64,000 nucleotides of DNA from an uncultured Oscillospiraceae bacterium (lineage in GTDB: Bacteria; Bacillota; Clostridia; Oscillospirales; Oscillospiraceae). Below are positions 1 to 9,339 of this stretch, piece after piece. Under the pieces are notes generated by a model. That model searched no databases, had not been told where the DNA came from, and saw only the letters and a list, made by a program, of their open reading frames with translations. Made by a program: the position numbers and the translations under genes. How positions within the stretch are numbered: the first letter of the stretch is position 1; the number at the start of each line of letters is the position of its first letter. Location of the stretch: the NCBI GenBank assembly GCA_934646005.1, contig CAKUED010000010.1, forward strand, positions 1 through 64,000, read 5' to 3'.

Positions 1-762
<762 letters not shown>

Positions 763-772
763 TTTCTCATAA

Positions 773-800
773 AAAAGAGGATGCTTCGGCATCCTCTTTT
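773..800 (+). terminator. Intrinsic terminator of tuf
   Basis: A 12-bp perfect stem (773-784 with 789-800) closes on a TTCG tetraloop, and the 3' arm ends in a run of T. It starts 10 bases after the tuf stop codon. Confidence 0.93.
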
Positions 801-802
801 TA

Positions 803-1015
803 TTTGTGTCAAAACAGGTTTTGACACAAATTCAAGCGAAGCAGGCTTCGCTTGATGGGAATTGCGCCCTGCCGCGCGCATAATTTGTGTGCCTGAGGCA
901 CACAAATTCCACACTTGGCAGGACGTGATGTATTTTTGCCGACGTACACGCCGCCGGCAAAAATGACTCCAACTTTATTTTGCGCCTGCGGGCGCAAAAC
1001 TCTGCGAGGCTTTTT
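803..1015 (+). repeat. Multi-hairpin intergenic element, copy 1
   Basis: This 213-nt element lies between the tuf terminator and the DHHW operon terminator. In order it holds a 13-bp stem (803-815/818-830), an 11-bp stem (832-842/845-855), a long-range pairing of CCTGCC (868-873) with GGCAGG (917-922) that encloses a 12-bp stem (882-893/897-908), a 9-bp stem (933-941/955-963) with loop ACGTACACGCCGC, a 9-bp stem (978-986/991-999), and the tail ACTCTGCGAGGCTTTT. The same order recurs at 43253-43485 (minus) and 49334-49556 (plus), where stem sequences differ but remain paired. It has no credible gene. Confidence 0.85.
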
Positions 1016-1029
1016 CAGCGTTTAGGTAT

Positions 1030-1067
1030 GCAAAAACCGGCGGGCTGCTTTGGGCAGCCGCCGGTTA
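1030..1067 (-). terminator. Terminator of the DHHW/MBOAT operon
   Basis: Read on the minus strand, a GC-rich stem (AACCGGCGG pairing with CCGCCGGTT, extended by GCTGC/GCAGC) is followed by TTTTTG. It lies 17 bases beyond the stop of the minus-strand gene that ends at 1084. Confidence 0.85.
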
Positions 1068-1083
1068 CGTTTGTTTTTACCAT

Positions 1084-2187
1084 TTACTTTATAGCGTCGC
1101 TGTTGTTGAGGACGGTGGTGCTGTAAAGGAACAGCACGTCCTGATCGCTCACGGTGAGGTACTGCGGCAGGCGCTCGGGGGCGAGGTAGCGGATGTCCAC
1201 GAGCGTGATCGTCTTGTAGCCGGATGCGAGCAGCGGCGCGAGCGAGCTGCCGAAGGAATCGCGGAATACGATCAATTCCCGGTCGATCGCCGCATTGGGA
1301 TTTTCCAGCCGCAGGAGCGATTTTGAGCCGGAGAGAAACAGCGCATAGGGGTCAGCGCCGTCTGCCTGCGCACCGTCGTAGACCGGCAGCCAGGAATCCG
1401 TCTCGTAATCGTAGACGCGGCAGGCATCCAGCGTTTCGCTTGTGAGATAGCGGAGCGCGTCGGGCGCGAGGGGGAGGGCGGATTGCCCGGCGTAGACGCC
1501 GTAAAACGGCGCGTCGGCGGTGGCTTCCGTATATTCCGTGTCTGCGAGGTTTACGCCCATTGCATTTGCCAGCGCGCTTGCCACGTCCGGCAGGCATTCC
1601 TGCCGCCAGTGTGCGTCGGTCGCGTAGTAGCTGTCCGCTGTGAGGTATGGCGTGAGGTCGATGTGCTGCGCCCACGGCATTTGCTCCGCGACTGTACGGA
1701 ACAGAGTTTCGTAGTCCATCGCCGGGTAGCCGTTTGCCTCGGCGAGGTAATAGCTCTTGTCGGGCACAACGGCGGCGTAAACGCGTGCGTCCGTCCCGGC
1801 GAGGAGCGTGTCGTACAGGTACGAAAAGCGCGAGAGGGCGTAATTGACCGAGTCCTCATGCAGCGGATAGTCGAGCTTTGCCGCCTGCCCCTGTGCCAGA
1901 TAGATGCCGTGCTGGTCGCTTTGGCGCAGGAGGTAATAGCCTGTGAGCGATTTGAGCGCGCGCAGATCGTCGCGCAGCGGGAACTGATCGAGCGTATAGC
2001 GCGCAAAGTGTTCAGCAAATTGTCCGTTCAGCGCCGTCTGCACCGTGAGCTGCGGGCGCTGCGTGAGCGGACGGCGCTCTGCGGTGGACACCGCCGCGTC
2101 CGGGCGCAGGATGCCCCAGATGAGAAAGCCGTACAGCAGCCCCGCGGCAAGTGCGAGCGTGAGCAGGTTTTTGAGTTTGTCAGTCAT
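1084..2187 (-). CDS. DHHW-family (AlgJ/AlgX-like) surface polysaccharide O-acetylation protein
   Basis: The product has 367 residues with one N-terminal membrane segment (about 9-27) and an extracytoplasmic SGNH-like domain. The family signature appears as DAHW at residues 191-194, and a conserved DSFG near 310 provides the likely catalytic serine. Such proteins work with MBOAT acyltransferases to move acetyl groups onto exported cell-surface polysaccharides. Context agrees: it lies 11 bases downstream of the MBOAT gene and is last in a three-gene minus-strand operon that ends at a strong terminator. The acylated polymer cannot be told from the sequence. Confidence 0.85.
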   Translation of the reverse strand: MTDKLKNLLTLALAAGLLYGFLIWGILRPDAAVSTAERRPLTQRPQLTVQTALNGQFAEHFARYTLDQFPLRDDLRALKSLTGYYLLRQSDQHGIYLAQGQAAKLDYPLHEDSVNYALSRFSYLYDTLLAGTDARVYAAVVPDKSYYLAEANGYPAMDYETLFRTVAEQMPWAQHIDLTPYLTADSYYATDAHWRQECLPDVASALANAMGVNLADTEYTEATADAPFYGVYAGQSALPLAPDALRYLTSETLDACRVYDYETDSWLPVYDGAQADGADPYALFLSGSKSLLRLENPNAAIDRELIVFRDSFGSSLAPLLASGYKTITLVDIRYLAPERLPQYLTVSDQDVLFLYSTTVLNNSDAIK

Positions 2188-2198
2188 GGAAAACCTCC

Positions 2199-3599
2199 TC
2201 AGAATCGGAAGTAGAGGAACGGGCTGAACGTGCCGTCCACGAGATAGGCGGTGCAGAACACGAGCAGCGCGAGCACGGCGAGCGGTTCAAGCACAGTCAG
2301 AACGCGCGCGCCCGCGCGGCTACCCTCCAGCGCACTGCACACGCGTTTTGGCAGCGGCGTTGCGCCGACGGCGGCGATGGCAATCAGGATGGCGTTACTG
2401 CGCAGCAGGTACAGCGCCTCTTGGGACGTTGCGGCAAGTCCGCCAGCGCCGAAGAGTGCACCGAGCGTGGCTGCCGCGCCGGATACGCTGTCCGCGTCAA
2501 AGAGCACAAAGCTGAGTGTGATGAAAAACAGGACGTAAATGTGCGAAAACACACGCGATTTTTCAAGAACGGGACGCAAAAACTGCTTTTCTGCGATCAA
2601 AAGTACCGCAAATAGCAGCCCCCAGAGCAGAAAATTCCACGCCGCGCCGTGCCACAAGCCCGTCGCCGCCCAGACGATGAGAAGATTGCGATACCACTTC
2701 ACGCGCGACGTGCGGTTGCCGCCGAGGGGGATATAGAGGTAGTCCCGAAACCATGTGCCGAGCGAGATGTGCCAGCGCCGCCAGAACTCCGTGATGCTGG
2801 CGGAGATATAGGGGTAGTTGAAGTTTTCGGGGAAGGAGAAGCCGAACAGCCGCCCCAGCCCAATCGCCATATCGCTGTAGCCGGAAAAATCGAAATAGAT
2901 TTGCAGCAGGAACGACACGGCGTACAGCCATGCAAAGAGCACCGAGGGCTGCGCCGTTGCACGCCACGCCGTGCCGATCGCCGCAAGCGAGTCCGCGAGC
3001 AGCACCTTTTTGGCAAGCCCGACGGCAAAGCGCCGCGCGCCGGACGCCGCGCCCGCGAGCGTGATAGTGCGCTGCTCAAGCTGCGCGGCGATGTCGGTAT
3101 AGCGCACGATCGGTCCGGCGATGAGCTGCGGGAACATGGCGATATACGTCGCAAGGTTTACAAAACTGCGCTGCGCCGGAGCGCGATCGTGCCAGACGTC
3201 CAGCACATAGCTGAGGATTTGGAACGTGTAAAAGCTGATGCCTGCCGGGAGCGCCAGCCGCAGCACCGTCACGGGCAGCCCCGTGACGGCGCGGAAGCTC
3301 TCCAGAAAGAAGCCGGTGTATTTGAACACGCCGAGCAGCGCAAGGCTCAGCACGACCGACGCCGTGCGCGCAAGCGCCGCGATGCGCCGGGTGCGGTAAC
3401 GCTCGATGAGCAGCGCGGCGGCATAGCCCTGTGCGATGGAAAGCAGCAGCAGGAGCACATAGTTCGGCTCGCCCCACGCGTAAAACAGCAGGCTGCACAG
3501 CAGCAGCGCCGCGTTTTTGAGCCGCCTTGGCGCGAGGAAATAGAGCAGCACGCACCCCGGCAGAAAATAATACAGGAACGGGACGCTGGAAAAGACCAT
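2199..3599 (-). CDS. MBOAT-family O-acyltransferase (AlgI/DltB-like)
   Basis: The product has 466 residues and about ten hydrophobic segments. It carries the MBOAT block WRRWHISLGTWFRDYLYIPL and the later LWHGAAWNFLLWG motif containing the catalytic histidine of the family. MBOAT proteins pass acyl groups from a cytoplasmic donor across the membrane to a partner transferase, here most likely the DHHW protein encoded directly downstream. The gene begins 5 bases after the stop of the lipoprotein gene, so the three are almost certainly co-transcribed. Length and motif order match AlgI-type enzymes. Teichoic acid D-alanylation (DltB) is less likely because no dltA, dltC or dltD neighbours are present. 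Confidence 0.9.
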   Translation of the reverse strand: MVFSSVPFLYYFLPGCVLLYFLAPRRLKNAALLLCSLLFYAWGEPNYVLLLLLSIAQGYAAALLIERYRTRRIAALARTASVVLSLALLGVFKYTGFFLESFRAVTGLPVTVLRLALPAGISFYTFQILSYVLDVWHDRAPAQRSFVNLATYIAMFPQLIAGPIVRYTDIAAQLEQRTITLAGAASGARRFAVGLAKKVLLADSLAAIGTAWRATAQPSVLFAWLYAVSFLLQIYFDFSGYSDMAIGLGRLFGFSFPENFNYPYISASITEFWRRWHISLGTWFRDYLYIPLGGNRTSRVKWYRNLLIVWAATGLWHGAAWNFLLWGLLFAVLLIAEKQFLRPVLEKSRVFSHIYVLFFITLSFVLFDADSVSGAAATLGALFGAGGLAATSQEALYLLRSNAILIAIAAVGATPLPKRVCSALEGSRAGARVLTVLEPLAVLALLVFCTAYLVDGTFSPFLYFRF

Positions 3600-3604
3600 G
3601 GCGC

Positions 3605-4174
3605 TTACATGATGGCTTCGTCCGCGACGATCTGCGTCGCAGGGAAGGCGGCGGTGAGCTTGGCGGTGAAGGTGTTTACCAAATCCTCCGCTCCGAACAG
3701 CGCCACGAGGTAGTCGCCCACGATGGCAACGGCGAGCTTATCCGGGAAGCCGCAGAGCCACTGGCGGTTTTGGATATTCGCGCGGGTCGCCTCGGCGATG
3801 GCGGCGGCGTCCGCGCCGCTTTTCAGGTGGAACACGCCGCAGGTGAACGTGTTGGCGTTCATCATATGCTGGAGCGACGCGGCGTCATCGACCTGCGCGC
3901 CGTCCGCCTCCGGCAGACCAAACACGCGGTCCAGCTCGGACGCGTCAGCGACGGAGTACGCGCCGGGCGCGCCGTCGGTCATGTTTTCCTCAGAAAAATC
4001 GCCGCCCGCGGCGGGAAATTTTTCGTCCTCCGAATAGCTGCTCCAGACAGTATCCAGCAGCGCCTTGGCGCTGTCCACGCCAATATCGCCGCTCGCGGCG
4101 GGCGATTTGGCGGCGCAGGCGGCGAGCGAGAGCGTCAGGATGATGGTGAGCAGAATGGAAATCGTCTTTTTCAT
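3605..4174 (-). CDS. DUF4358-type lipoprotein of the O-acylation operon
   Basis: The start is placed at 4174 because a GGAGG lies about 10 bases upstream and the frame then opens with a textbook lipoprotein signal (MKKTISILL, LAAC lipobox with Cys20). The frame is open further upstream to 4372 but without signal or ribosome binding site. The mature protein, about 170 residues, resembles the small DUF4358 lipoproteins that accompany MBOAT/DHHW pairs in Clostridia; their biochemical role is unknown. It is the first gene of the three-gene minus-strand operon. No transmembrane segment beyond the signal is visible. Confidence 0.75.
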   Translation of the reverse strand: MKKTISILLTIILTLSLAACAAKSPAASGDIGVDSAKALLDTVWSSYSEDEKFPAAGGDFSEENMTDGAPGAYSVADASELDRVFGLPEADGAQVDDAASLQHMMNANTFTCGVFHLKSGADAAAIAEATRANIQNRQWLCGFPDKLAVAIVGDYLVALFGAEDLVNTFTAKLTAAFPATQIVADEAIM

Positions 4175-4305
4175 TTTGTGTAACCTCCGAATCATTCGCG
4201 GCGCGTTTGCGCCGTCATTCCTGCAGACGAGTTTTTTCGCGCGCGGTTGCAAAAATTCAAAAGTTTTTTGCGTGCGCGCTGCGGGAGAAAATCGGGTGGT
4301 TCTGG

Positions 4306-4334
4306 TGGAAATGAGCGGACAAATATAGTATAAT
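4306..4334 (+). promoter_or_regulatory. Sigma-A-type promoter for the recD2 operon
   Basis: A consensus TATAAT at 4329-4334 is preceded, 17 bases away, by a weak -35 (TGGAAA, 4306-4311). It lies 57 bases before the first plus-strand start codon at 4391. Confidence 0.7.
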
Positions 4335-4390
4335 GACCCTGAATAGCAGACCCGCGCCGCTTTGCATAGCATGATGCAGGAGGTGCGCGG

Positions 4391-4786
4391 ATGCTGGGAT
4401 GGATGATCGGATGCTTTTTTGCCGCGTGCGGCGTGCTGATGCTTTTGTGGTGCGCGGCGGGGCGGCTGTTACAGCCGGTGCTGCGGCAGACGGCGCTGAC
4501 GCTGCTGCCCGTCCGCGGGGACGCGGGCGCGCTGGAACAGGCGGTGCGCGCGTGGCGGCAGCTCAAGGGCGGCGGACTTTCGACAAGACGGTTGCTGGTG
4601 GTGGACTGCGGTCTGACACCAAGCGGCAGGACGCTGGCGGAGCGGCTCTGCGCGCAGGATGAGGACATCACCCTCTGCGCGGCGGAGGCGCTGGAGAAAT
4701 TCGTGAAACTGGGGACTTACTATGGCGGAACGGCAGACAGAAATGATCCGCGGCACGGTGCAGAGCGTGATCTATCAGAACCCTGA
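4391..4786 (+). CDS. Small membrane-anchored hypothetical protein
   Basis: The product has 131 residues and is not recognised. The N-terminus is a single hydrophobic segment (about residues 3-28), followed by an Ala/Leu/Arg-rich cytoplasmic part containing LLVVDCGLTPSGRTLAERLC, which could be a short strand-helix unit. An ideal AGGAGG sits 7 bases before the ATG, which supports real translation. Its 3' end overlaps recD2 by 65 bases in another frame, so the two are translationally close. Nothing links it to DNA repair except position. Confidence 0.65.
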   Translation: MLGWMIGCFFAACGVLMLLWCAAGRLLQPVLRQTALTLLPVRGDAGALEQAVRAWRQLKGGGLSTRRLLVVDCGLTPSGRTLAERLCAQDEDITLCAAEALEKFVKLGTYYGGTADRNDPRHGAERDLSEP

Positions 4787-6941
4787 AAACGGCTACGCGG
4801 TGCTGCGCCTGCTCACGGAGGCGGGCGAGGTCATCACGCTGGTGGGCACGATCCCGATGACCCTTGCGGGCGAGCGGCTGATCGTGACCGGGCGGTGGGG
4901 ACATCACGCAAGCTACGGGCGGCAGTTTGAGGCGGAATTTCTGGAGCGGCTGATGCCGGAGACGACGGATGAAATTTTTTCGTATCTGTCCTCCGGCGCG
5001 GTCAAGGGCATCGGCGAAAAAACGGCGGCGAAAATTCTGGAGCTGTTCGGCGCGCAGGCGCTCGACGTGCTGGAAAACACGCCCGAGGAGCTTGTGAAGA
5101 TCGCGGGCATCTCGCGCCGCAAGGCGCTGGAGATCGGCGAGAGCTTCCGCAGGCAGTCGGGCGTGCGGCGCTTAATTGAATTTTTGACGCTGCACCATCT
5201 GCCCGCAGAGCTGGCGGTACGCCTGTGGCGTGTATACGGCGAGCTGGCGGCGGACGCGCTGCGCGACGATCCGTATGTGCTGACCGACAGCTATTTCGGT
5301 GCGGATTTTGCGTGCGTGGACGCGTTTGCGCTGGAGCTGGACGTGGAGGCGGATGATGAGCGGCGCGTGGAGGCGGGCATTTTATTTGAGCTGCGCTATA
5401 ATCTCGGCGGCGGGCACACGTTTTTGCCCGCGGACAAGCTGACCGCCGCGACAGCGTCGCTGCTGGGTCTGGAATCGGAGACGATCGAGGCGGGAATGCA
5501 GCGCCTTTTGGAGCAGGGGCGGATGGATGAGGATACCGTGGCGGGGCTGCGGGCGTGCTATCTGCCGGAGTTTTACGAGGCGGAGCGGTATGTTGCATCG
5601 CGCATCGCGGAAATGGCGCGCGTGCGCATCGAGCCGCCGCGCCGTCTGGCGCAGATATTGGCAGACGTGGAGGAAAAGCACAAGATCGCCTACGCGCAGC
5701 AGCAGAAGCAGGCGATCGCTGACGCGGCGGAGTGCCGATTGCTTCTGGTGACGGGCGGACCGGGCACGGGAAAAACGACCGTGATGACGGGCATTTTGGA
5801 TCTTTTTGACGCGATGGGGCTCAAGACGCAGCTTGCCGCGCCCACGGGACGGGCGGCGAAGCGGCTTTCGGAGGTGACGGGGCGGGATGCCTCCACCATC
5901 CACCGGCTGCTGGAGGCGCAGTTTGACCCCGAGACGGGCGCGATGTCGTTTTTCCATGATGAGGACGAGCCGTTAAAGCTCGACGCGATGATCGTGGACG
6001 AGGCGTCGATGGTCGATTTGCAGCTCATGGCGTCGCTGCTGCGGGCGCTGCCGCGGGACGCGCGGCTGCTGCTGGTGGGCGACCCCGACCAGCTCCCGGC
6101 GGTGGGCGCGGGGAATCTGTTCTCCGACCTCATCCGCAGCGGCATCGTGATGACTGTGCGGCTGACGGAAATTTTCCGACAGGCGCAAAGAAGCCTCATC
6201 GTCATGAACGCGCACGCCATCAACCACGGCGAGCTGCCCGTGCTCAACGCGACCGACCGGGACTTTTTCTTCCTGCGGCGCGGGCGCGGCGAGGCGGTGG
6301 TGCAGACGATCTGCGAGCTGTGCGCGGCGCGGCTGCCGAAAAATATGGGCATCCAGCCGGCGGACATTCAGGTGCTCTCGCCCACGCGCAAGCACGAAAC
6401 AGGCACGAAAGAACTCAATCGCGCGCTTCAGGCGGTGCTCAATCCGCCCGTGCCGGGCAAGCGCGAGAAGCAATACGGCGATTTTTGCTACCGCGAGGGC
6501 GATCGGGTAATGCAAATCCGCAACAATTATGATATACTATGGAAAAGGGCAGACGGTCTCGGCGCGGGCGCGGGCATTTTCAACGGCGACATCGGGCGCA
6601 TCCGCGAGATCAACTTCCAGCAGGAGACCGTTGCGGTCGTGTTTGATGACGAGCGCGAGGCAAGCTACGGCTTTGATATGCTGGGCGAGCTCGAGCCCGC
6701 GTATGCGATGACCGTGCACAAGAGCCAGGGCAGCGAGTATCGCGCGGTGATCCTGGCGGTGCACAGCGGCTCATCGTATCTGCTCACCCGGAGCGTCCTG
6801 TACACGGCGGTAACGCGCGCGCGGGAGCTGCTGATCCTCGTGGGCAGCGACGAAGCCGTCGCCGCCATGGTGCGAAACGACCGCCAGCAGCGCCGCTACA
6901 GCGGGCTGAAGCTGCGGCTGGAAAAGGAGTCAGAATGCTGA
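4722..6941 (+). CDS. recD2: RecD2-type ATP-dependent 5'-3' DNA helicase
   Basis: The product has 739 residues, the normal size for RecD2 (the RecD-like helicase of bacteria without RecBC). The N-terminal extension carries an OB-like part and tandem helix-hairpin-helix elements (GAVKGIGEKTAAKI near 92-105 and KIAGISRRKALEIG near 126-139). The SF1 helicase core has Walker A GGPGTGKTT near 345, Walker B VDEASMVD near 425, GDPDQLPAVG, and the late motif AMTVHKSQGSEY, which completes the second RecA fold. It probably acts in replication-fork or recombination repair. It overlaps the upstream small ORF by 65 bases and the downstream comF-like gene by 7, which indicates one operon. Confidence 0.95.
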   Translation: MAERQTEMIRGTVQSVIYQNPENGYAVLRLLTEAGEVITLVGTIPMTLAGERLIVTGRWGHHASYGRQFEAEFLERLMPETTDEIFSYLSSGAVKGIGEKTAAKILELFGAQALDVLENTPEELVKIAGISRRKALEIGESFRRQSGVRRLIEFLTLHHLPAELAVRLWRVYGELAADALRDDPYVLTDSYFGADFACVDAFALELDVEADDERRVEAGILFELRYNLGGGHTFLPADKLTAATASLLGLESETIEAGMQRLLEQGRMDEDTVAGLRACYLPEFYEAERYVASRIAEMARVRIEPPRRLAQILADVEEKHKIAYAQQQKQAIADAAECRLLLVTGGPGTGKTTVMTGILDLFDAMGLKTQLAAPTGRAAKRLSEVTGRDASTIHRLLEAQFDPETGAMSFFHDEDEPLKLDAMIVDEASMVDLQLMASLLRALPRDARLLLVGDPDQLPAVGAGNLFSDLIRSGIVMTVRLTEIFRQAQRSLIVMNAHAINHGELPVLNATDRDFFFLRRGRGEAVVQTICELCAARLPKNMGIQPADIQVLSPTRKHETGTKELNRALQAVLNPPVPGKREKQYGDFCYREGDRVMQIRNNYDILWKRADGLGAGAGIFNGDIGRIREINFQQETVAVVFDDEREASYGFDMLGELEPAYAMTVHKSQGSEYRAVILAVHSGSSYLLTRSVLYTAVTRARELLILVGSDEAVAAMVRNDRQQRRYSGLKLRLEKESEC

Positions 6942-7603
6942 AAAAGGTTTTTGAGGCGCTGCTCGATCTCATTTATCCGCCGCGCTGCATCATCTGCCAG
7001 CGATTCATCGAGCCGAAGGAAAAGCCGGTCTGCCGCGCGTGCCTCGACCGGCTGCCCGATTATGAGGGCGCTGACCCGCAGGTCAAATATGCGCAGCGGT
7101 GCGTGGCGACGTTTTTCTACGAAAAGGACCTGCGCGAGGCGTTTTTGCGCTTCAAATTCCAAAACCGCGATTTTTACGGCGATCAGTTCGGCAAATGGAT
7201 GTGCGTGACCATCCGCGACAAGCTGGAGGGGCGCTATGACTGCATCACCTGGGCGCCGGTCAGCCGCCAGCGCCTGCGCGAGCGCGGCTTTGACCAGTCG
7301 GAGCGGCTGTGCATGGTGATCGCCCGCGAGCTGGGGCTGCCGGTGGAGCGGCTGCTGCAAAAAACGCGGCACACGAAACGGCAGTCGGAGCTGAACGACG
7401 CGTCCATGCGCGCGGCGAACGCCTCGGGTGCATACAGCGTGGCAGACCCCGCCAAGGTCGCGGGACGGCGGATCTTGCTGATCGACGATATTGTAACGAC
7501 GGGCGCGACGCTTGCCGAATGCAGCCGCGTGCTGCGTACGGCGGGTGCGGAGTCGGTCGTCTGCGCCGTGCTGGCGGCGGCGCGCAGCGATAAAGAAAGG
7601 TGA
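6935..7603 (+). CDS. ComF-family phosphoribosyltransferase-like protein
   Basis: The product has 222 residues. It opens with a zinc-ribbon type pair of CxxC motifs (Cys18, Cys21, Cys33, Cys36) and ends with a PRPP-binding loop, ILLIDDIVTTGATL (about 185-198), the type I phosphoribosyltransferase signature. ComF proteins support DNA uptake during competence; the reaction is not established. It overlaps the end of recD2 by 7 bases, which fits a DNA-processing role. No other competence genes lie in the window, so a role in transformation is inference. Confidence 0.88.
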   Translation: MLKKVFEALLDLIYPPRCIICQRFIEPKEKPVCRACLDRLPDYEGADPQVKYAQRCVATFFYEKDLREAFLRFKFQNRDFYGDQFGKWMCVTIRDKLEGRYDCITWAPVSRQRLRERGFDQSERLCMVIARELGLPVERLLQKTRHTKRQSELNDASMRAANASGAYSVADPAKVAGRRILLIDDIVTTGATLAECSRVLRTAGAESVVCAVLAAARSDKER

Positions 7604-7610
7604 CAATGCG

Positions 7611-8645
7611 ATGAAGATCAAACTATCCAGAGATATTGGCATCGACCTCGGAACGGCGAATATCCTGCTGTATGAGCAGGGAAAGGGCATCGTGCTGCGC
7701 GAGCCGTCGGTCGTGGCTGTGGATAAAAATACGGGCAAGGTCCTGCAGGTGGGCGCGGCGGCGCGCAATATGCTCGGCAGAACGCCGGGCAACATCGTGG
7801 CGGTGCGCCCGCTGCGCGACGGCGTGATCTCCGACTATGAGATGACGGAGAAAATGCTGGAGCAGTTCCTCAAAAAGATCGGCGGCTTTTCGCTGGTCAA
7901 GCCCCGCGTGATCGTGAGCGTGCCGAGCGGCGTGACCGAGGTCGAGGAGCGTGCGGTCATTCAGGCGACGATGGAGGCAGGCGCGCGGCGCGTGTACCTG
8001 ATCGAAGAGCCGTTCGCGGCGGCGCTGGGCGCGAAGCTGTCCATCAGCGGTCCTGACGGGCACATGGTGGTGGACATCGGCGGCGGCACGACGGATATTG
8101 CCGTGCTGAGTTTGAACGGCATCTCCAATTCGTCGTCCATCAAGATCGCGGGCGACACATTTGACGAGGCGACCATCGCCTTTTTGCGCAAGCGCTACGG
8201 GCTGCTGGTGGGGCAGAACACCGCCGAGACAGTGAAGATGACCATCGGCTGCGTCAGCGAGCGCCCGGAGGAGACGAGTATGCTCGTGAAGGGGCGCGAC
8301 CTCAAAACGGGGCTTCCGAAGGAGCAGATGATCTCGTCGAGCGAGCTGATGGAGGCGTACAAGCGCCCCGCGCGGCAGATCGTGGACGAGGTGCTGGCAG
8401 TGCTGGAGAGCAGCGCGCCGGAGCTGGTGGCGGATATTGCGCAGAACGGTATCGTAATGACCGGCGGCGGCAGCCTGCTCTACGGCTTTGACCGCCTGAT
8501 CGAGGAGCGGACGGACATCACCTGCTCCATCGCGGACGACGCCGATTCGTGCGTCGCCTATGGCTGCGGCAAGAGCTTGCAGTGGATCAATTCCATGCAG
8601 GAGGGCACGATCAACATCGCCCGCCGGAAGCTGATGAAGGAATAA
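7611..8645 (+). CDS. mreB: Rod shape-determining protein MreB
   Basis: The product has 344 residues and is a bacterial actin. The start at 7611 is chosen because the protein then opens MKIKLSRDIGIDLGTANIL, the phosphate-1 motif. The phosphate-2 region DIGGGTTDIAVLS and the adenosine loop TGGGSLLYGFD near the C-terminus are intact. MreB polymerises under the membrane and directs lateral peptidoglycan synthesis. It lies 7 bases after the comF-like gene and ends the operon at a strong terminator. The usual mreC and mreD genes do not follow, so this may be an additional or solitary MreB/Mbl-type paralogue. Confidence 0.93.
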   Translation: MKIKLSRDIGIDLGTANILLYEQGKGIVLREPSVVAVDKNTGKVLQVGAAARNMLGRTPGNIVAVRPLRDGVISDYEMTEKMLEQFLKKIGGFSLVKPRVIVSVPSGVTEVEERAVIQATMEAGARRVYLIEEPFAAALGAKLSISGPDGHMVVDIGGGTTDIAVLSLNGISNSSSIKIAGDTFDEATIAFLRKRYGLLVGQNTAETVKMTIGCVSERPEETSMLVKGRDLKTGLPKEQMISSSELMEAYKRPARQIVDEVLAVLESSAPELVADIAQNGIVMTGGGSLLYGFDRLIEERTDITCSIADDADSCVAYGCGKSLQWINSMQEGTINIARRKLMKE

Positions 8646-8651
8646 GGAAAC

Positions 8652-8682
8652 CGCCCGCAGGCACAAGCCTGCGGGCGTTTTT
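8652..8682 (+). terminator. Intrinsic terminator of mreB operon
   Basis: An 11-bp stem CGCCCGCAGGC (8652-8662) pairs with 8667-8677 across an ACAA loop and is followed by TTTTT, six bases after the mreB stop. Confidence 0.92.
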
Positions 8683-8699
8683 ATGTATGTTTGACGTTA

Positions 8700-9335
8700 T
8701 TCGTCGTAACGTAGGGGAGGGGCAGGATGGGTAAGAAGTAATAGTGAAGAGTGAATAAGTAATTATTTCGTCGTAATGTAGGGGAGGGGCTTGCCCCTCC
8801 CGCGCGGTGCAGCGTTGCCAGTTTTGGTGCACCAATGCAAAGTGGTATGCATCCGTAGGGGCGGACGCCTCTGTCCGCCCGGCAGCACGCACCCACGGAC
8901 ACGAACGTACCAATGCGAAACCGCACAACGTTTGTAGGGGTCGATGCCCACATCGACCCGTCACGACGCACTTGCATAATTGCACAATTTGGGTAAATTG
9001 CAAATACCGCCAGATTTGCGTAGGAGAGGGGCGCTGCCCCTCCCGGCGGTAGGCAATTGCAAATATAGAAAATCCCCCGGCGGCATGGTACGAATGCGCC
9101 GGGGATATGTGTTTTTGATGGTACATTCTGCGCGGGCGGGGTAGAACCCCGCCCCTACGGCGTGCCGGAAAATGTATCGTTTTTCGATACGTTGCGGAAA
9201 ATTTGCCGTTGCCTCACGGGCGGACAGAGGCGTCCGCCCCTACAGGGTGTTGTGCGTGGTCGCCGATAGCGTGTGCAATTTTGTGATTGCACACCGCCGG
9301 GTCGATGTGGGCATCGACCCCTACGGCATAACTGA
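8700..9335 (+). repeat. Array of GTAGGGG palindromic repeats (array 1)
   Basis: This 640-bp gene-free stretch holds eight short hairpin units. Five point forward (8710 partial, 8778-8803, 8854-8881, 8934-8960, 9019-9045) and three are reversed (9133-9159, 9217-9243, 9298-9325). Each unit reads GTAGGGG, then a self-complementary arm pair, then CCCG. Three arm types recur: AGGGGC/GCCCCT, CGGACG/TGTCCG and TCGATG/CATCGA. Spacing is mostly 76-85 bp, and the roughly 52-nt interiors share short AT-rich words such as GCAAATTTGC-like palindromes. All three arm types recur in the array at 29424-29848. Confidence 0.85.
9072..9106 (-). terminator. Possible terminator or hairpin inside repeat array 1
   Basis: ATCCCCCGGCG (from 9072) pairs with CGCCGGGGAT (9097-9106). 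On the minus strand the stem is followed by a T-rich stretch, so it could end ackA transcription about 235 bases beyond the stop. No closer terminator for ackA was found. Confidence 0.35.
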
Positions 9336-9339
9336 TGGA

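Noticed and set aside
809..997. Small protein genes containing GGVYVGKN (also near 43306 and 49341)
   Set aside because: The frame shifts between copies while hairpins covary, so the sequence is better explained by structure.
8700..9335. CRISPR array
   Set aside because: Repeats are not identical, switch orientation midway, their arms vary, interiors are related to each other, and no cas gene is present.
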